Source of the DNA: Amycolatopsis benzoatilytica AK 16/65
Lineage (GTDB): Bacteria > Actinomycetota > Actinomycetes > Mycobacteriales > Pseudonocardiaceae
NCBI RefSeq assembly: GCF_000383915.1
Contig: NZ_KB912942.1
Location: 7,809,279-7,873,278 of the forward strand
Length of the DNA stretch: 64,000 nt
Direction of reading: 5' to 3'
The notes under the pieces are model-generated. The model saw only the letters and a list, made by a program, of their open reading frames with translations, was not told the origin of the DNA and did not search any database. This document shows, piece after piece, positions 9,696 through 17,472 of this stretch. The stretch's first letter is position 1, and every line of letters starts with the position of its first letter. Made by a program: the position numbers and the translations under genes.

Positions 9696-10237
9696 GCGGT
9701 CATGTCGTCTTCCTGAACGGCGCGTCCAGCGCGGGCAAGTCGAGCATCGCGGCTGAGCTGCTGGAACTGCTGCCAGGGCCGTATTTTTCGCTGCCTCGCG
9801 ACGCGGTCAACAGCATGCGTTCCCGGGCTCGGACACCCGAGTTCGGCACGCCCGGGTTCGAGCAGGTCTTCGAACGGACTGTGCTCGGCTACCACCGGAT
9901 GCTGGCTGGGCTCGCGGCTGCGGGCAACGGGGTGATCGCGGACCACGTCCTGCGCCCGCATTGGCTCGCGGACTGTCTGGAAGTGTTGCGGGAACAGGAA
10001 GTCACCTTCGTCGGCGTGCACTGTCCGCTGCCGGAACTGCGGCGTCGGCAGCGGGAGCGCGGCGACCGGCCGTCCGGGTTGGCCGAGCGGCAGTTTCCCG
10101 TGGTGCACGCCCACGGCGACTACGACTTCGAGTGCGACACATCCGTCCGCAGCGCTCGGGAATGCGCATTGCTCATCGCGGACTTCGTGGCGAAACCCGG
10201 CCGGTCCGGCGCATTCAACCGACTGCGTGGCGGCTAG
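9692..10237 (+). CDS. Chloramphenicol phosphotransferase-like P-loop kinase
   Basis: 181 residues. A Walker A motif (FLNGASSAGKSSIA) opens the protein, followed by the CPT-family pattern FSLPRDAVN, VIADHVL and VGVHCPLPELRRRQRERGDR. Family members phosphorylate small molecules such as chloramphenicol, but most genomic homologues have no known substrate. The ATGA overlap with the response regulator makes it the fifth gene of the murT operon. The 3' end overlaps the convergent CoA-binding protein gene by 4 nt (CTAG). Confidence 0.82.
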   Translation: MSGHVVFLNGASSAGKSSIAAELLELLPGPYFSLPRDAVNSMRSRARTPEFGTPGFEQVFERTVLGYHRMLAGLAAAGNGVIADHVLRPHWLADCLEVLREQEVTFVGVHCPLPELRRRQRERGDRPSGLAERQFPVVHAHGDYDFECDTSVRSARECALLIADFVAKPGRSGAFNRLRGG

Positions 10238-10635
10238 ACCAGGGAAATCTGCGCGACCGCCCGCACCACCGCGGTGCAACGGTCCTCCACGTACTCCAGT
10301 CCGCCGTCTTCGGCGATCTGCCGGGCCTCGGCCGACACGATTCCTTGCTGGAGCCACAACGCCTTGGCCCCGATCGCGACCGCGGACCGGGCGATTCCCG
10401 GGGTTTCCGCCGCCGGACGGAAGACGTCCACCAGATCCACCGGCTCCGGAATGTCTTCCAGCGACCGGTACACCTTCTCGCCGAGCAGCTCGGTCGCCGA
10501 CGGGTGCACTGGGATGATCCGGAACCCGTGTGCCTGCAGCGAAGCGGGCACGTCGTGCGCGGCCTTGCCGGGCACGCGGCTCAACCCGACCACCGCGATC
10601 GTGCGGGCCTGGCCCAAGATCTCTTCGGGACTCAT
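10234..10635 (-). CDS. CoA-binding domain protein (YccU-like)
   Basis: 133 residues from the chosen ATG (MSPEEILGQ); an upstream GTG would add 9 residues. Rossmann-type CoA-binding fold: IAVVGLSRVPGKAAHDVPASLQ, IIPVHPS, DIPEPVDLVDVFRP, ALWLQQGI. Related to the N-terminal domain of succinyl-CoA synthetase alpha, but stand-alone proteins have no assigned reaction. Confidence 0.85.
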   Translation of the reverse strand: MSPEEILGQARTIAVVGLSRVPGKAAHDVPASLQAHGFRIIPVHPSATELLGEKVYRSLEDIPEPVDLVDVFRPAAETPGIARSAVAIGAKALWLQQGIVSAEARQIAEDGGLEYVEDRCTAVVRAVAQISLV

Positions 10636-10671
10636 GCCTGACCTAACGTCCTTTCCCCGCAAAGGATTCCG

Positions 10672-11220
10672 TCATAACCGCCACAGCCGCAGGCCGCGGA
10701 CGCGGTAGACCGGCCACATCACGTGCCAGGGCGAGCGGCGGAGGAATGCGGCGCTGCATGCCAGAACATTCCGGGCGACCGCCGACGCGACCTCGGCGCG
10801 GTCCGGCCACCTCTCGCCGCTCGCGCCGACGGCCAGCCGGAAGACGGTCAGCAGGCCGCGTCCTTGCAGGTCATAGCGGACACCAGGGTCTCCTGAGCCG
10901 GGGCGGAGCCAGGCGATTTCCGCCGGGAACGCCCGCGCGAGGTCGGCGGTGCCGGGCGGAACGTCGGCCACGCTGGAAACGATCGCGCTCCCGTACAGCC
11001 GCCGCGCGAACCGGGTCAGCAGCCGTCGCTCCCACCTGGGCAAAGCTCGGCGATCCGCCAGCAGAGCGGCGCACTCGTGGTGCCCGAGGGTGAAGACGGC
11101 GGCGAGCTCGTCGTATTGGCTCGTCGCTGCCGGTTCCGCCAGGTGCAGCCGCATTTCGAAGCGGACGCGCGCGACCAGTTCGTCGAGCGTGTTGCGCCGG
11201 GTGCTGCGCGCGTAGGACAT
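10672..11220 (-). CDS. Uncharacterised protein, about 182 residues
   Basis: I do not recognise the family. The start MSYARSTRRNTLDEL at ATG 11220 is preferred over two immediately upstream GTGs. It is Arg-rich, has no signal peptide or clear membrane helix, and shows an HHECAALL segment near residue 55 and an aromatic C-terminus (WHVMWPVYRVRGLRLWRL). Codon use matches its neighbours, so it is likely a real gene. It is probably co-oriented with, but separate from, the CoA-binding protein gene (36-nt gap). Confidence 0.65.
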   Translation of the reverse strand: MSYARSTRRNTLDELVARVRFEMRLHLAEPAATSQYDELAAVFTLGHHECAALLADRRALPRWERRLLTRFARRLYGSAIVSSVADVPPGTADLARAFPAEIAWLRPGSGDPGVRYDLQGRGLLTVFRLAVGASGERWPDRAEVASAVARNVLACSAAFLRRSPWHVMWPVYRVRGLRLWRL

Positions 11221-11263
11221 CACCACACTCTGACCTGGGCCGGGGGCGGCGTCCAGGGGTGAT

Positions 11264-11767
11264 TCAGCCGATTTTCGACCCGTACATCTCGCCGAGGTCG
11301 TCCGCGATCAGCTCGATCCGAGCGCCGTCCGGATCAGCGAAGTAGATCGAAGTTCCGCTCTCTTCCTGGTATTCGACGCCGGCCGCGTCGAGCCGGGCGC
11401 GGGCGCCCGCCCAGTTTTCCGGGGTGAGCGACAGCGCGAGGTGGTGCAGGCCGCCGAGCACCTCCGCGTAGGGGCCCAGGTCGAGTCCGGGCAGGTCGAA
11501 GAACGCGACCGCGTTGCCGTTGCCGACGTCGAAGAAGAAGTGGCTCGACCCCGGGTAGTCGCGGTTTTCGATCAGTTCGGTGAGCGGGAAGCCGAGAATG
11601 TCCTGGTAGAAGGTGATGGTCCGCTCGACGTCGCTGGACAGCAGCGCGGTGTGGTGGATGCCGCGGCCCGCCGTCGCCGGGCGCTCCGCCGCGGGGTGCA
11701 GGTGCTTGTCCCGCAGCTGGTCACGGGTCTGGGCGAGCTGGGCGACTTCGGTCTCGGTGGGTGCCAT
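11264..11767 (-). CDS. VOC-superfamily (glyoxalase/extradiol-type) protein
   Basis: 167 residues, one pair of beta-alpha-beta-beta-beta motifs. Probable metal ligands: His in GIHHTALLSSDVERTITFYQ, His in GLHHLALSL and Glu in GARIELIAD. The N-terminal 35 residues are helical and extra to the core. Divergent from a 2-keto-4-pentenoate hydratase gene, it could be a ring-cleavage enzyme or a glyoxalase-like isomerase; sequence alone does not separate these. Confidence 0.82.
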   Translation of the reverse strand: MAPTETEVAQLAQTRDQLRDKHLHPAAERPATAGRGIHHTALLSSDVERTITFYQDILGFPLTELIENRDYPGSSHFFFDVGNGNAVAFFDLPGLDLGPYAEVLGGLHHLALSLTPENWAGARARLDAAGVEYQEESGTSIYFADPDGARIELIADDLGEMYGSKIG

Positions 11768-11917
11768 CTCGGGTCACGTCCTTCCTGGGGGCCAACCAGG
11801 AGAACGGTACGCGGAAAAACTCTCGCGCGCAAGACATTGTCGAGCGAGAGACTTGCTGTACCGGCCAGTGGAACGGCCGGGTTGAGGCGATCGCGGCCAG
11901 CGGGCAGAGTTCCGCAG

Positions 11918-12715
11918 GTGGAACCCACCGAGCTGCAGGCTGCCGCCGCGCTGCTGACCCGCGCGTACGAGGAGCACGAGCCGATCGACCCGCTCGTGAA
12001 GACCTTTCCGGACGCGACCCAGGAGGACGCCTACCGCGTGCAGCAGGAGCAGGTGCGCGCCTGGGAAGCAGCCGGCGATCCGGTCCGCGGCCACAAGGTC
12101 GGCCTCGCCTCCGCGGCGATGCAGCGCCAGATGGGCGTGAACCAACCCGACTTCGGGCACCTGACCAGCTCGATGTTCCTGCTCGAGCACCAGTCGATCC
12201 CGACCGCGCGGTTCCTGCAGCCGAGGATCGAGCCGGAGATCGCGTTCGTGCTCGGCGCACCGCTGCGCGGCCCCGGGGTCACCGTCGCGGACGCGGTCCG
12301 TGCGGTCGATTTCGTGCTGCCGTCGCTGGAGATCGTGGACTCGCGGATTCGCGACTGGAAAATCTCGATCTTCGACACCATCGCGGACAACGCGTCCTCC
12401 GGCGGCGTCATCCTCGGCAGCAGCCCGACCGGGCTGCGCGACGTCGACCTGCGGCTCGCCGGCTGCACGCTGCACGTCAACGGCAGGCTGGCGGCCACCG
12501 GCGCGGGCGGCGCGGTGCTCGGCTCGCCGATCAACGCATTGGTGTGGCTGGCGAACAAGGTCGGCCCGCTCGGCGTGACGCTGGAGCCGGGCCACGTGGT
12601 GCTGCCCGGTTCGATGACCGCCGCGCAGCCGGTGCGCCCCGGCGACACGGTCGTCGCGCGGATGGCCGGCTTGGGCAGTGTGACCGCGGTGTTCGCGCCG
12701 GAGGAGGAGAAGTGA
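11918..12715 (+). CDS. 2-keto-4-pentenoate hydratase (FAH family)
   Basis: 265 residues from a GTG that gives the expected N-terminus (VEPTELQAAAALL). Family features: GHKVGLAS, QPRIEPEIAFVLG, EIVDSRIRDWKISIFDTIADNASS and LGSPINALVWLANK. The enzyme adds water to 2-hydroxypenta-2,4-dienoate to give 4-hydroxy-2-oxovalerate, a late step of meta-cleavage pathways (MhpD/DmpE/HsaE). The stop overlaps the decarboxylase GTG by 4 nt. The downstream aldolase and acetaldehyde dehydrogenase are not in the window. Confidence 0.88.
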   Translation: MEPTELQAAAALLTRAYEEHEPIDPLVKTFPDATQEDAYRVQQEQVRAWEAAGDPVRGHKVGLASAAMQRQMGVNQPDFGHLTSSMFLLEHQSIPTARFLQPRIEPEIAFVLGAPLRGPGVTVADAVRAVDFVLPSLEIVDSRIRDWKISIFDTIADNASSGGVILGSSPTGLRDVDLRLAGCTLHVNGRLAATGAGGAVLGSPINALVWLANKVGPLGVTLEPGHVVLPGSMTAAQPVRPGDTVVARMAGLGSVTAVFAPEEEK

Positions 12716-13473
12716 CCGCCGAAATCGTTGCCGCGGCTCAGGAATTGCTCGGCCGCACCGAGGAGAGCGGGCAGCTCACCGAGACTTGGCCGGATCTCGA
12801 CCTCGCTACGGCCTACGCGATCCAGGACGAAGCCTTGCGATTGCGCCAGGAACGCGGCGAGACGGTCGTCGGGGTGAAGCTCGGGCTCACGTCCCGCGCG
12901 AAGCAGGAGCGGATGGGCATCGCAGAACCGCTGCTCGCCTGGCTGACCGACGCGATGGTGTTGCCCGCGGGCGCGCCGATGCCGCGGCTCATCCACCCGC
13001 GCGCCGAGCCGGAACTGGTGTTCGTGATGGGCGAGCGGCTGGCCGGTCCGGGGGTCACCGCGGCGACCGCGCTGGCTGCGGTTTCCCGGGTGTACGGCGG
13101 GATCGAGATCATCGACAGCCGGTACCGCGATTACCGGTTCACCCTGCCGGACGTCGTCGCGGACAACGGCTCGTCCGCGTTGTTCGGCCTCGGCCCGGTC
13201 GGCGTGGCGCCGACCGAACTGGACCTTTCGCTGGAAGCCGCGCTGCTCGAAGTAGACGGTCAGATCGTCGACACCGCGACCGGTGCCGCAGTGCAAGGGC
13301 ATCCGGCCGAAGCGCTGGCGTTGGCGGCGAACTCGCTGGCCGCGCGCGGCTTGGCACTCGAACCCGGCTGGCTAGTGCTGACCGGCGGGATGACCGACGC
13401 CGTCGACCTGCGCCCCGGAGCCCGCGTCGCCGCGCACTTCTCGCACCTGGGTTCGGTGACGATCACCGGTTAG
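12712..13473 (+). CDS. 2-oxo-3-hexenedioate (4-oxalocrotonate) decarboxylase
   Basis: 253 residues, a paralogue of the preceding hydratase with which such decarboxylases form a complex. Motifs: VGVKLGLTSRAKQERMGI, HPRAEPELVFVMG, EIIDSRYRDYRFTLPDVVADN and LTGGMTDAV. It decarboxylates 2-oxohex-3-enedioate in the oxidative branch of meta-cleavage. GTG start inside the GTGA overlap. The 3' end overlaps the convergent hydrolase gene by 11 nt. Confidence 0.88.
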   Translation: MTAEIVAAAQELLGRTEESGQLTETWPDLDLATAYAIQDEALRLRQERGETVVGVKLGLTSRAKQERMGIAEPLLAWLTDAMVLPAGAPMPRLIHPRAEPELVFVMGERLAGPGVTAATALAAVSRVYGGIEIIDSRYRDYRFTLPDVVADNGSSALFGLGPVGVAPTELDLSLEAALLEVDGQIVDTATGAAVQGHPAEALALAANSLAARGLALEPGWLVLTGGMTDAVDLRPGARVAAHFSHLGSVTITG

Positions 13474-14326
13474 CGAAGGCGATCCGCCGGATCCCGGCGA
13501 TCACGCGCGGCCACACTTCGCGCGGCAGGTCGTGCCCCATGCCCGGCACGACGTCGAGATCCGCGCCCAGCGCGCGAGCCGTCGCCCGGCCGCCGGACAC
13601 GTGCACCAGCGGGTCCGCGGCACCGTGGATCACCAAGGCGCGCACGGCAAGCCGACGCAGATCCGCCGTGCGGTCGCGGGCCGACAGGATCGCGGCGAGA
13701 TGCCGGAAGACGCCGGCCGGGTTGAGGCCGCGGTCGTACGTGCGTTCCGCGCGCCGCCGGAAATGCTCCTCGTCGAACGGATAGCCGGGCGATCCGATCA
13801 GCTTCGACGTGCGGACGAGCTGGGTCACGTACTCCTCGCGGGTGCGCGGCCCCGGGGCCAGCATCGCCAGCGCGGCGCGCGGGCTCGGCAAGCCGACGTT
13901 GCGCGCGCCGGTGGTGGACATGATCGAGGTGAGCGTCCGGACCCGGTGCGGGTACCGGATCGCGAACTCCTGCACGATCATCCCGCCCATCGAAGCGCCG
14001 ACCAGGTGCGCGCGTTCGATGTCGAGCGCGTCGAGCAGGTTGGCGGCGTCGTCGGCCAGATCGGCGAGCGAGTACGGCGCGGACCGCAGGACATAGGCCA
14101 GCGGCAGGTTCGCCCGGCCGGTTCCGTGCCCGGAGCGGCCGACGTCGCGGTTGTCGAACCGGTGCACGTGGAAGCCGGCCTCGGCCAGCTGCGCGCAGAA
14201 CTCGTCGTCCCACCAGATCATCGGCGCGGCCAGGCCCATCACCAGCAGCAACGGCGGGTCGGCCGGATCGCCGAACGATTCGTGGCACAGGGTGATGCCG
14301 CCGGTCTCGGAGATCTGCTCGGTCAT
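13463..14326 (-). CDS. Alpha/beta-fold hydrolase
   Basis: 287 residues from ATG 14326 (MTEQISETGG); an open upstream extension runs through the next gene and is not credible. Nucleophile elbow GASMGG, oxyanion loop VMGLAAPMIWWDDEF, acid in HGAADPLV and catalytic His in PGMGHDLP. Substrate unknown. Proximity to the meta-cleavage pair allows a C-C hydrolase (semialdehyde hydrolase) role, but esterases share the same motifs. Confidence 0.87.
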   Translation of the reverse strand: MTEQISETGGITLCHESFGDPADPPLLLVMGLAAPMIWWDDEFCAQLAEAGFHVHRFDNRDVGRSGHGTGRANLPLAYVLRSAPYSLADLADDAANLLDALDIERAHLVGASMGGMIVQEFAIRYPHRVRTLTSIMSTTGARNVGLPSPRAALAMLAPGPRTREEYVTQLVRTSKLIGSPGYPFDEEHFRRRAERTYDRGLNPAGVFRHLAAILSARDRTADLRRLAVRALVIHGAADPLVHVSGGRATARALGADLDVVPGMGHDLPREVWPRVIAGIRRIAFANR

Positions 14327-14330
14327 CTGG

Positions 14331-14801
14331 TCAGTGTCGCGCACTCCGCGTGTAGCGGGCACGAAGGAACGGGCGGAAATCGCTGTCGGTGCCGAGCCGG
14401 ACGTCGATCTCATGGGTGAGAACGTCGCCGTCCCGGGTGATCCGGTGCGCCGCGACGCCGCGTTCGGTGTGCTTTTTGAGGTGAAGGGTCCCTTCATGCC
14501 AGCCGCCGCGTGCAGGCCCCGCAGGAGGGAATCCGTAGCTGTCGAAGCCGTACCAGAGCGTTTCGCCGGTGGCCGGATCGACGGTGAAGACGTGGTGGCC
14601 CAGCATCCGGCTGCCGTCCTCGCGGGTCTGGACGTAGTCCTCCAGTACCGCGAAGCCGTTGAGCGCGAGGCGGTAACTGCAGGTCGCGGTGGCAGTCGCG
14701 GCTGGCGCCCAAGGCGCGGCGGCGAGGTCTTCGGCGCCGGACCAGTCGCCGACGAGGGCGGCCAGTGCTTCGTGCGCGGTGCCGACGGCGGGCATCTCCA
14801 T
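14331..14801 (-). CDS. DUF1579-family protein
   Basis: 156 residues from ATG 14801, which has a GGGGGAAG RBS; a longer ORF start 51 nt upstream runs into the operator. Typical DUF1579 pattern: LVGDWSGAEDLA, ATCSYRLALNGFAVLEDYV, GHHVFTVDPATGETLWYGFDSYG, GWHEGTL. The lipocalin-like barrel has no known ligand. Divergent from a MarR gene across a palindrome-containing gap, so probably its target. Confidence 0.78.
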   Translation of the reverse strand: MEMPAVGTAHEALAALVGDWSGAEDLAAAPWAPAATATATCSYRLALNGFAVLEDYVQTREDGSRMLGHHVFTVDPATGETLWYGFDSYGFPPAGPARGGWHEGTLHLKKHTERGVAAHRITRDGDVLTHEIDVRLGTDSDFRPFLRARYTRSARH

Positions 14802-14816
14802 CAGTGCTTCCCCCTC

Positions 14817-14850
14817 GATTTCGACAGCCAGATTTCGACAGGCACCTGTC
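14817..14850. promoter_or_regulatory. Operator for the divergent MarR/DUF1579 pair
   Basis: GACAGGCACCTGTC (14837-14850) is a 6-bp-arm inverted repeat with flanking A/T symmetry. It overlaps the second of two direct GATTTCGACAG repeats (14817-14827, 14831-14841). It sits between the two start codons 69 nt apart, the expected position for an autoregulatory MarR site. Confidence 0.6.
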
Positions 14851-14870
14851 AAAATGGAACACTAACACGC

Positions 14871-15305
14871 ATGGCGTCCAGGACTCCGCGTGCGGAGAAA
14901 TTCACTCAGCTCGTCAACGAGGTCTTCGTCGCCAACGGCGTGTTGCTCAGCGCCGGCGACCGGCTGACCGCGGAAGTCGGGCTGACCGCCGCGCAGTGGC
15001 AGGTCATTGGCTTTCTGGAACGGGAATCGGCCACTGTCGCGGAGCTGGCGCGTCGGCGCGGGCTGCGTCGGCAGAGTGTTCAAGAGACGGTGAATCGCTT
15101 GCTGCGCAATGAGATGCTCCGGCGTATCGACAACCCCGCCGATGCTCGCGCGCCGTTGTTGCAGCTGACCGGCAAAGCGCGAGCCGCGCTGCACGTCCTT
15201 GGCGCACGGCAAGCCGCCTGGGCCGACACCGCTGCCGCCGGCCTGTCCGAAGAAGACGTCGATACGACAGTGCGCACCCTGCGCGCGTTGCGAGACCTGG
15301 TCTGA
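14871..15305 (+). CDS. MarR-family transcriptional regulator
   Basis: 144 residues. Winged-helix core: VGLTAAQWQVIGFLE, TVAELARRRGLRRQSVQETVNRLLRNEMLRRIDNPADARAPLLQLT, with helical dimerisation ends. The ATG lies 20 nt after the palindrome. It probably represses itself and the divergent DUF1579 gene. Ligand unknown; aromatic acids are common MarR effectors and the neighbourhood degrades aromatics. Confidence 0.9.
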   Translation: MASRTPRAEKFTQLVNEVFVANGVLLSAGDRLTAEVGLTAAQWQVIGFLERESATVAELARRRGLRRQSVQETVNRLLRNEMLRRIDNPADARAPLLQLTGKARAALHVLGARQAAWADTAAAGLSEEDVDTTVRTLRALRDLV

Positions 15306-15360
15306 CCGAAGTACGCTCCCACGCTAGAGCGATCTATCAAATCGCAAGGGGGCGAGAAGC

Positions 15361-15798
15361 ATGGACGTTCTGCGCTCGAAGGGACTGTGTCCGCTGCGGG
15401 TAATCCTGGTGTTCACCCTGCTCAGCACGGTCCTGCACTACACGCACAACACGGTGCGCGCGGCCGACTACCCGCAGATTCCGGGAATCAGCGTGCTCGC
15501 CGCGCAGGTCGTGGTCGCGGTGAGCTGGGTAGTGTTCACCGCGTTCGGCGCGGCCGGCTACCGCGCCTTCCTGACCGGCCGATACTGGCGTTCGCTGGCG
15601 TTGCTGCTCGTCTACTCGCTGTCCGGGCTGGCGAGCGCGGGGCACTTCCTGGTCGGGGTGCCGCGGATCCCGGCGTTCTGGTTCGCGACGATTTTCACCG
15701 ACGCGATCGCCGCGCTCGCGATGTGGATTTTCGTATGCTGGGCGGCGACGCGGCTCAACCGGGTGAGTGTCGCCGGGCAAATGTCTACACAACATTGA
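15361..15798 (+). CDS. Small membrane protein with four predicted TM helices
   Basis: 145 residues. Hydrophobic stretches at about 13-27, 42-68, 78-98 and 107-128; a short cytosolic tail follows. HYTHN near residue 27 and GHFLVGVP near 95 are notable polar motifs. RBS GGGGCGAGAAGC precedes the ATG. It ends 33 nt before boxC and overlaps the boxC promoter with its last codons. I do not recognise a family; a link to benzoate uptake is speculation. Confidence 0.72.
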   Translation: MDVLRSKGLCPLRVILVFTLLSTVLHYTHNTVRAADYPQIPGISVLAAQVVVAVSWVVFTAFGAAGYRAFLTGRYWRSLALLLVYSLSGLASAGHFLVGVPRIPAFWFATIFTDAIAALAMWIFVCWAATRLNRVSVAGQMSTQH

Positions 15799-15823
15799 CG
15801 TTCGTTGAGATCATGTAGACAAT
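15782..15823 (+). promoter_or_regulatory. boxC promoter with flanking inverted repeat
   Basis: TGTCTACA (15782-15789) and TGTAGACA (15814-15821) form an inverted repeat around TTGACG (15795-15800) and GACAAT (15818-15823), a -35/-10 pair with a 17-nt spacer. The GTG of boxC begins 8 nt after the -10, so the mRNA may be leaderless. The repeat brackets the -35 and overlaps the -10, as expected for a repressor. Confidence 0.6.
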
Positions 15824-15830
15824 CGAGGTC

Positions 15831-17468
15831 GTGACCACCACCACACCTGTCACGTTCGAGCGGCATCCAGACGCCTACCGGCACTGGCGACTGACCGTCG
15901 ACGGCGAGGTCGCCTGGCTGGAGATGGATGTCGACGAGCAGGGCGGGCTCGTGCCCGGCTACGAGCTCAAGCTGAACTCCTACGACCTCGGCGTGGACAT
16001 CGAGTTCTACGACGCCACCCAGCGGCTGCGGTTCGAACACCCGCAGGTCCGTGCGGTGATCGTGACCAGTGCCAAGGACAAGGTGTTCTGCGCCGGAGCC
16101 AACATCCGGATGCTGGCCGCGTCGCCGCACGAGTGGAAGGTGAACTTCTGCAAGTTCACCAACGAGACCCGCAACGGCATCGAGGACGCGACCGAGTTCT
16201 CCGGCCAGCGGTATCTCGCCGCGGTGAACGGCAGCTGTGCCGGCGGCGGTTACGAGATCGCGCTGGCCTGCGAAAAGATCCTGCTCGTGGACGACAACTC
16301 GTCCACCGTCTCGTTGCCCGAGGTGCCGCTACTCGGCGTGCTGCCCGGCACCGGCGGCCTGACCAGAGTGGTCGACAAGCGGCGCGTCCGCCGCGACCTC
16401 GCCGACGTGTTCGCCACCCGGCCGGACGGGGTGAAAGGCCGCACCGCGGTGGACTGGCGGCTGGTGGACGAGCTGGTGCCGCGCGTCGGGTTCCGCGAGA
16501 AGGTGCTGTCGCGGGCGCACGAGCTGGCCGAGGAATCCGACCGGCTGCCCGCCGAGCAGGGCATCGAGCTGGCCCCGCTGGAGCCGTCGAGCACCGAGGA
16601 CGGGATCGAGTACCGGCACCTGCGCGTCGCGTACGACCGGGCGAACTCGCTGGTCACGCTCACCGTGCTGGGTCCGTCCGGCGAACCGCAGCTCGACGGC
16701 TGGCTGCTGCGGCTGACTCGCGAGCTGGACGACGCGATCCTGCGGTTGCGCACGAACGAACCGGAGCTGGGCACCTGGGTGCTGCGCACCGAAGGCGACC
16801 CGGCGCAGGTCCTGGCGCACGAGCAGGTCGTGCTGAGCGGGAAAGACTGGCTGAGCAACGAGATCCTGCACTACTACAAGCGCACGCTGAAGCGCCTCGA
16901 CGTCACCAGCCGCACGTTGATCGCGTTGATCGAACCGGGCAGTTGCTTCGCCGGCAGTCTGCTGGAGCTGGCCTTCGCGGCCGACCGGCAGTACCTCCTG
17001 GACGGGCCGCCGATCGACGACGAGGATTCGCCGGAGCGCGCGACGATCACCCTGTCCGAAGCCAACTTCGGCGCCTTCCCGATGGGCAACGGCCTGTCCC
17101 GGCTCCAATCGCGGTTCTACGGCGACGACGACCACCTGGCCTGGCTGTCCCGCGAACGCGACCACGCGCTGAGTGCCGCCGAGGCGGTCGAACTCGGCCT
17201 GGTCACCGACGCGCCGGACGACCTCGACTGGGAGGACGAGATCCGGATCGCGCTGGAGGGCCGTGCGTCGCTGTCGCCGGACGCGCTCACCGGGATGGAG
17301 GCGAACCACCGGTTCGTCGGCCCGGAAACGATCGAGACCAAGATCTTCGGACGGCTCACCGCCTGGCAGAACTGGATCTTCACCCGACCGAACGCCTCCG
17401 GTCCCGAAGGCGCGCTGCGTCGCTACGGCACCGGCCAGAAGGCGGTCTTCGACAGGAAGCGGGTCTGA
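15831..17468 (+). CDS. boxC: 2,3-epoxybenzoyl-CoA dihydrolase BoxC
   Basis: 545 residues, two crotonase-like halves as in characterised BoxC. It opens the ring of 2,3-epoxybenzoyl-CoA to give 3,4-dehydroadipyl-CoA semialdehyde and formate. Visible: KDKVFCAGANIRML oxyanion segment, NGSCAGGGYEIALACEKI, LLGVLPGTGGLTRVVDKR, and a second fold with EPGSCFAGSLLELAFAADR. GTG start, probably leaderless. First gene of the box operon, 4 nt before boxB. Confidence 0.95.
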   Translation: MTTTTPVTFERHPDAYRHWRLTVDGEVAWLEMDVDEQGGLVPGYELKLNSYDLGVDIEFYDATQRLRFEHPQVRAVIVTSAKDKVFCAGANIRMLAASPHEWKVNFCKFTNETRNGIEDATEFSGQRYLAAVNGSCAGGGYEIALACEKILLVDDNSSTVSLPEVPLLGVLPGTGGLTRVVDKRRVRRDLADVFATRPDGVKGRTAVDWRLVDELVPRVGFREKVLSRAHELAEESDRLPAEQGIELAPLEPSSTEDGIEYRHLRVAYDRANSLVTLTVLGPSGEPQLDGWLLRLTRELDDAILRLRTNEPELGTWVLRTEGDPAQVLAHEQVVLSGKDWLSNEILHYYKRTLKRLDVTSRTLIALIEPGSCFAGSLLELAFAADRQYLLDGPPIDDEDSPERATITLSEANFGAFPMGNGLSRLQSRFYGDDDHLAWLSRERDHALSAAEAVELGLVTDAPDDLDWEDEIRIALEGRASLSPDALTGMEANHRFVGPETIETKIFGRLTAWQNWIFTRPNASGPEGALRRYGTGQKAVFDRKRV

Positions 17469-17472
17469 ACCC

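Noticed and set aside
11441..11917. Extended N-terminus of the hydratase gene
   Set aside because: This part is antisense to the VOC gene; the family N-terminus begins at the GTG at 11918.
14482..14496. TGAAGGGTCCCTTCA, resembling the core of the palindromic repeat family
   Set aside because: It lies inside the DUF1579 coding region without disrupting the family pattern and lacks the rest of the 55-nt element; likely chance.
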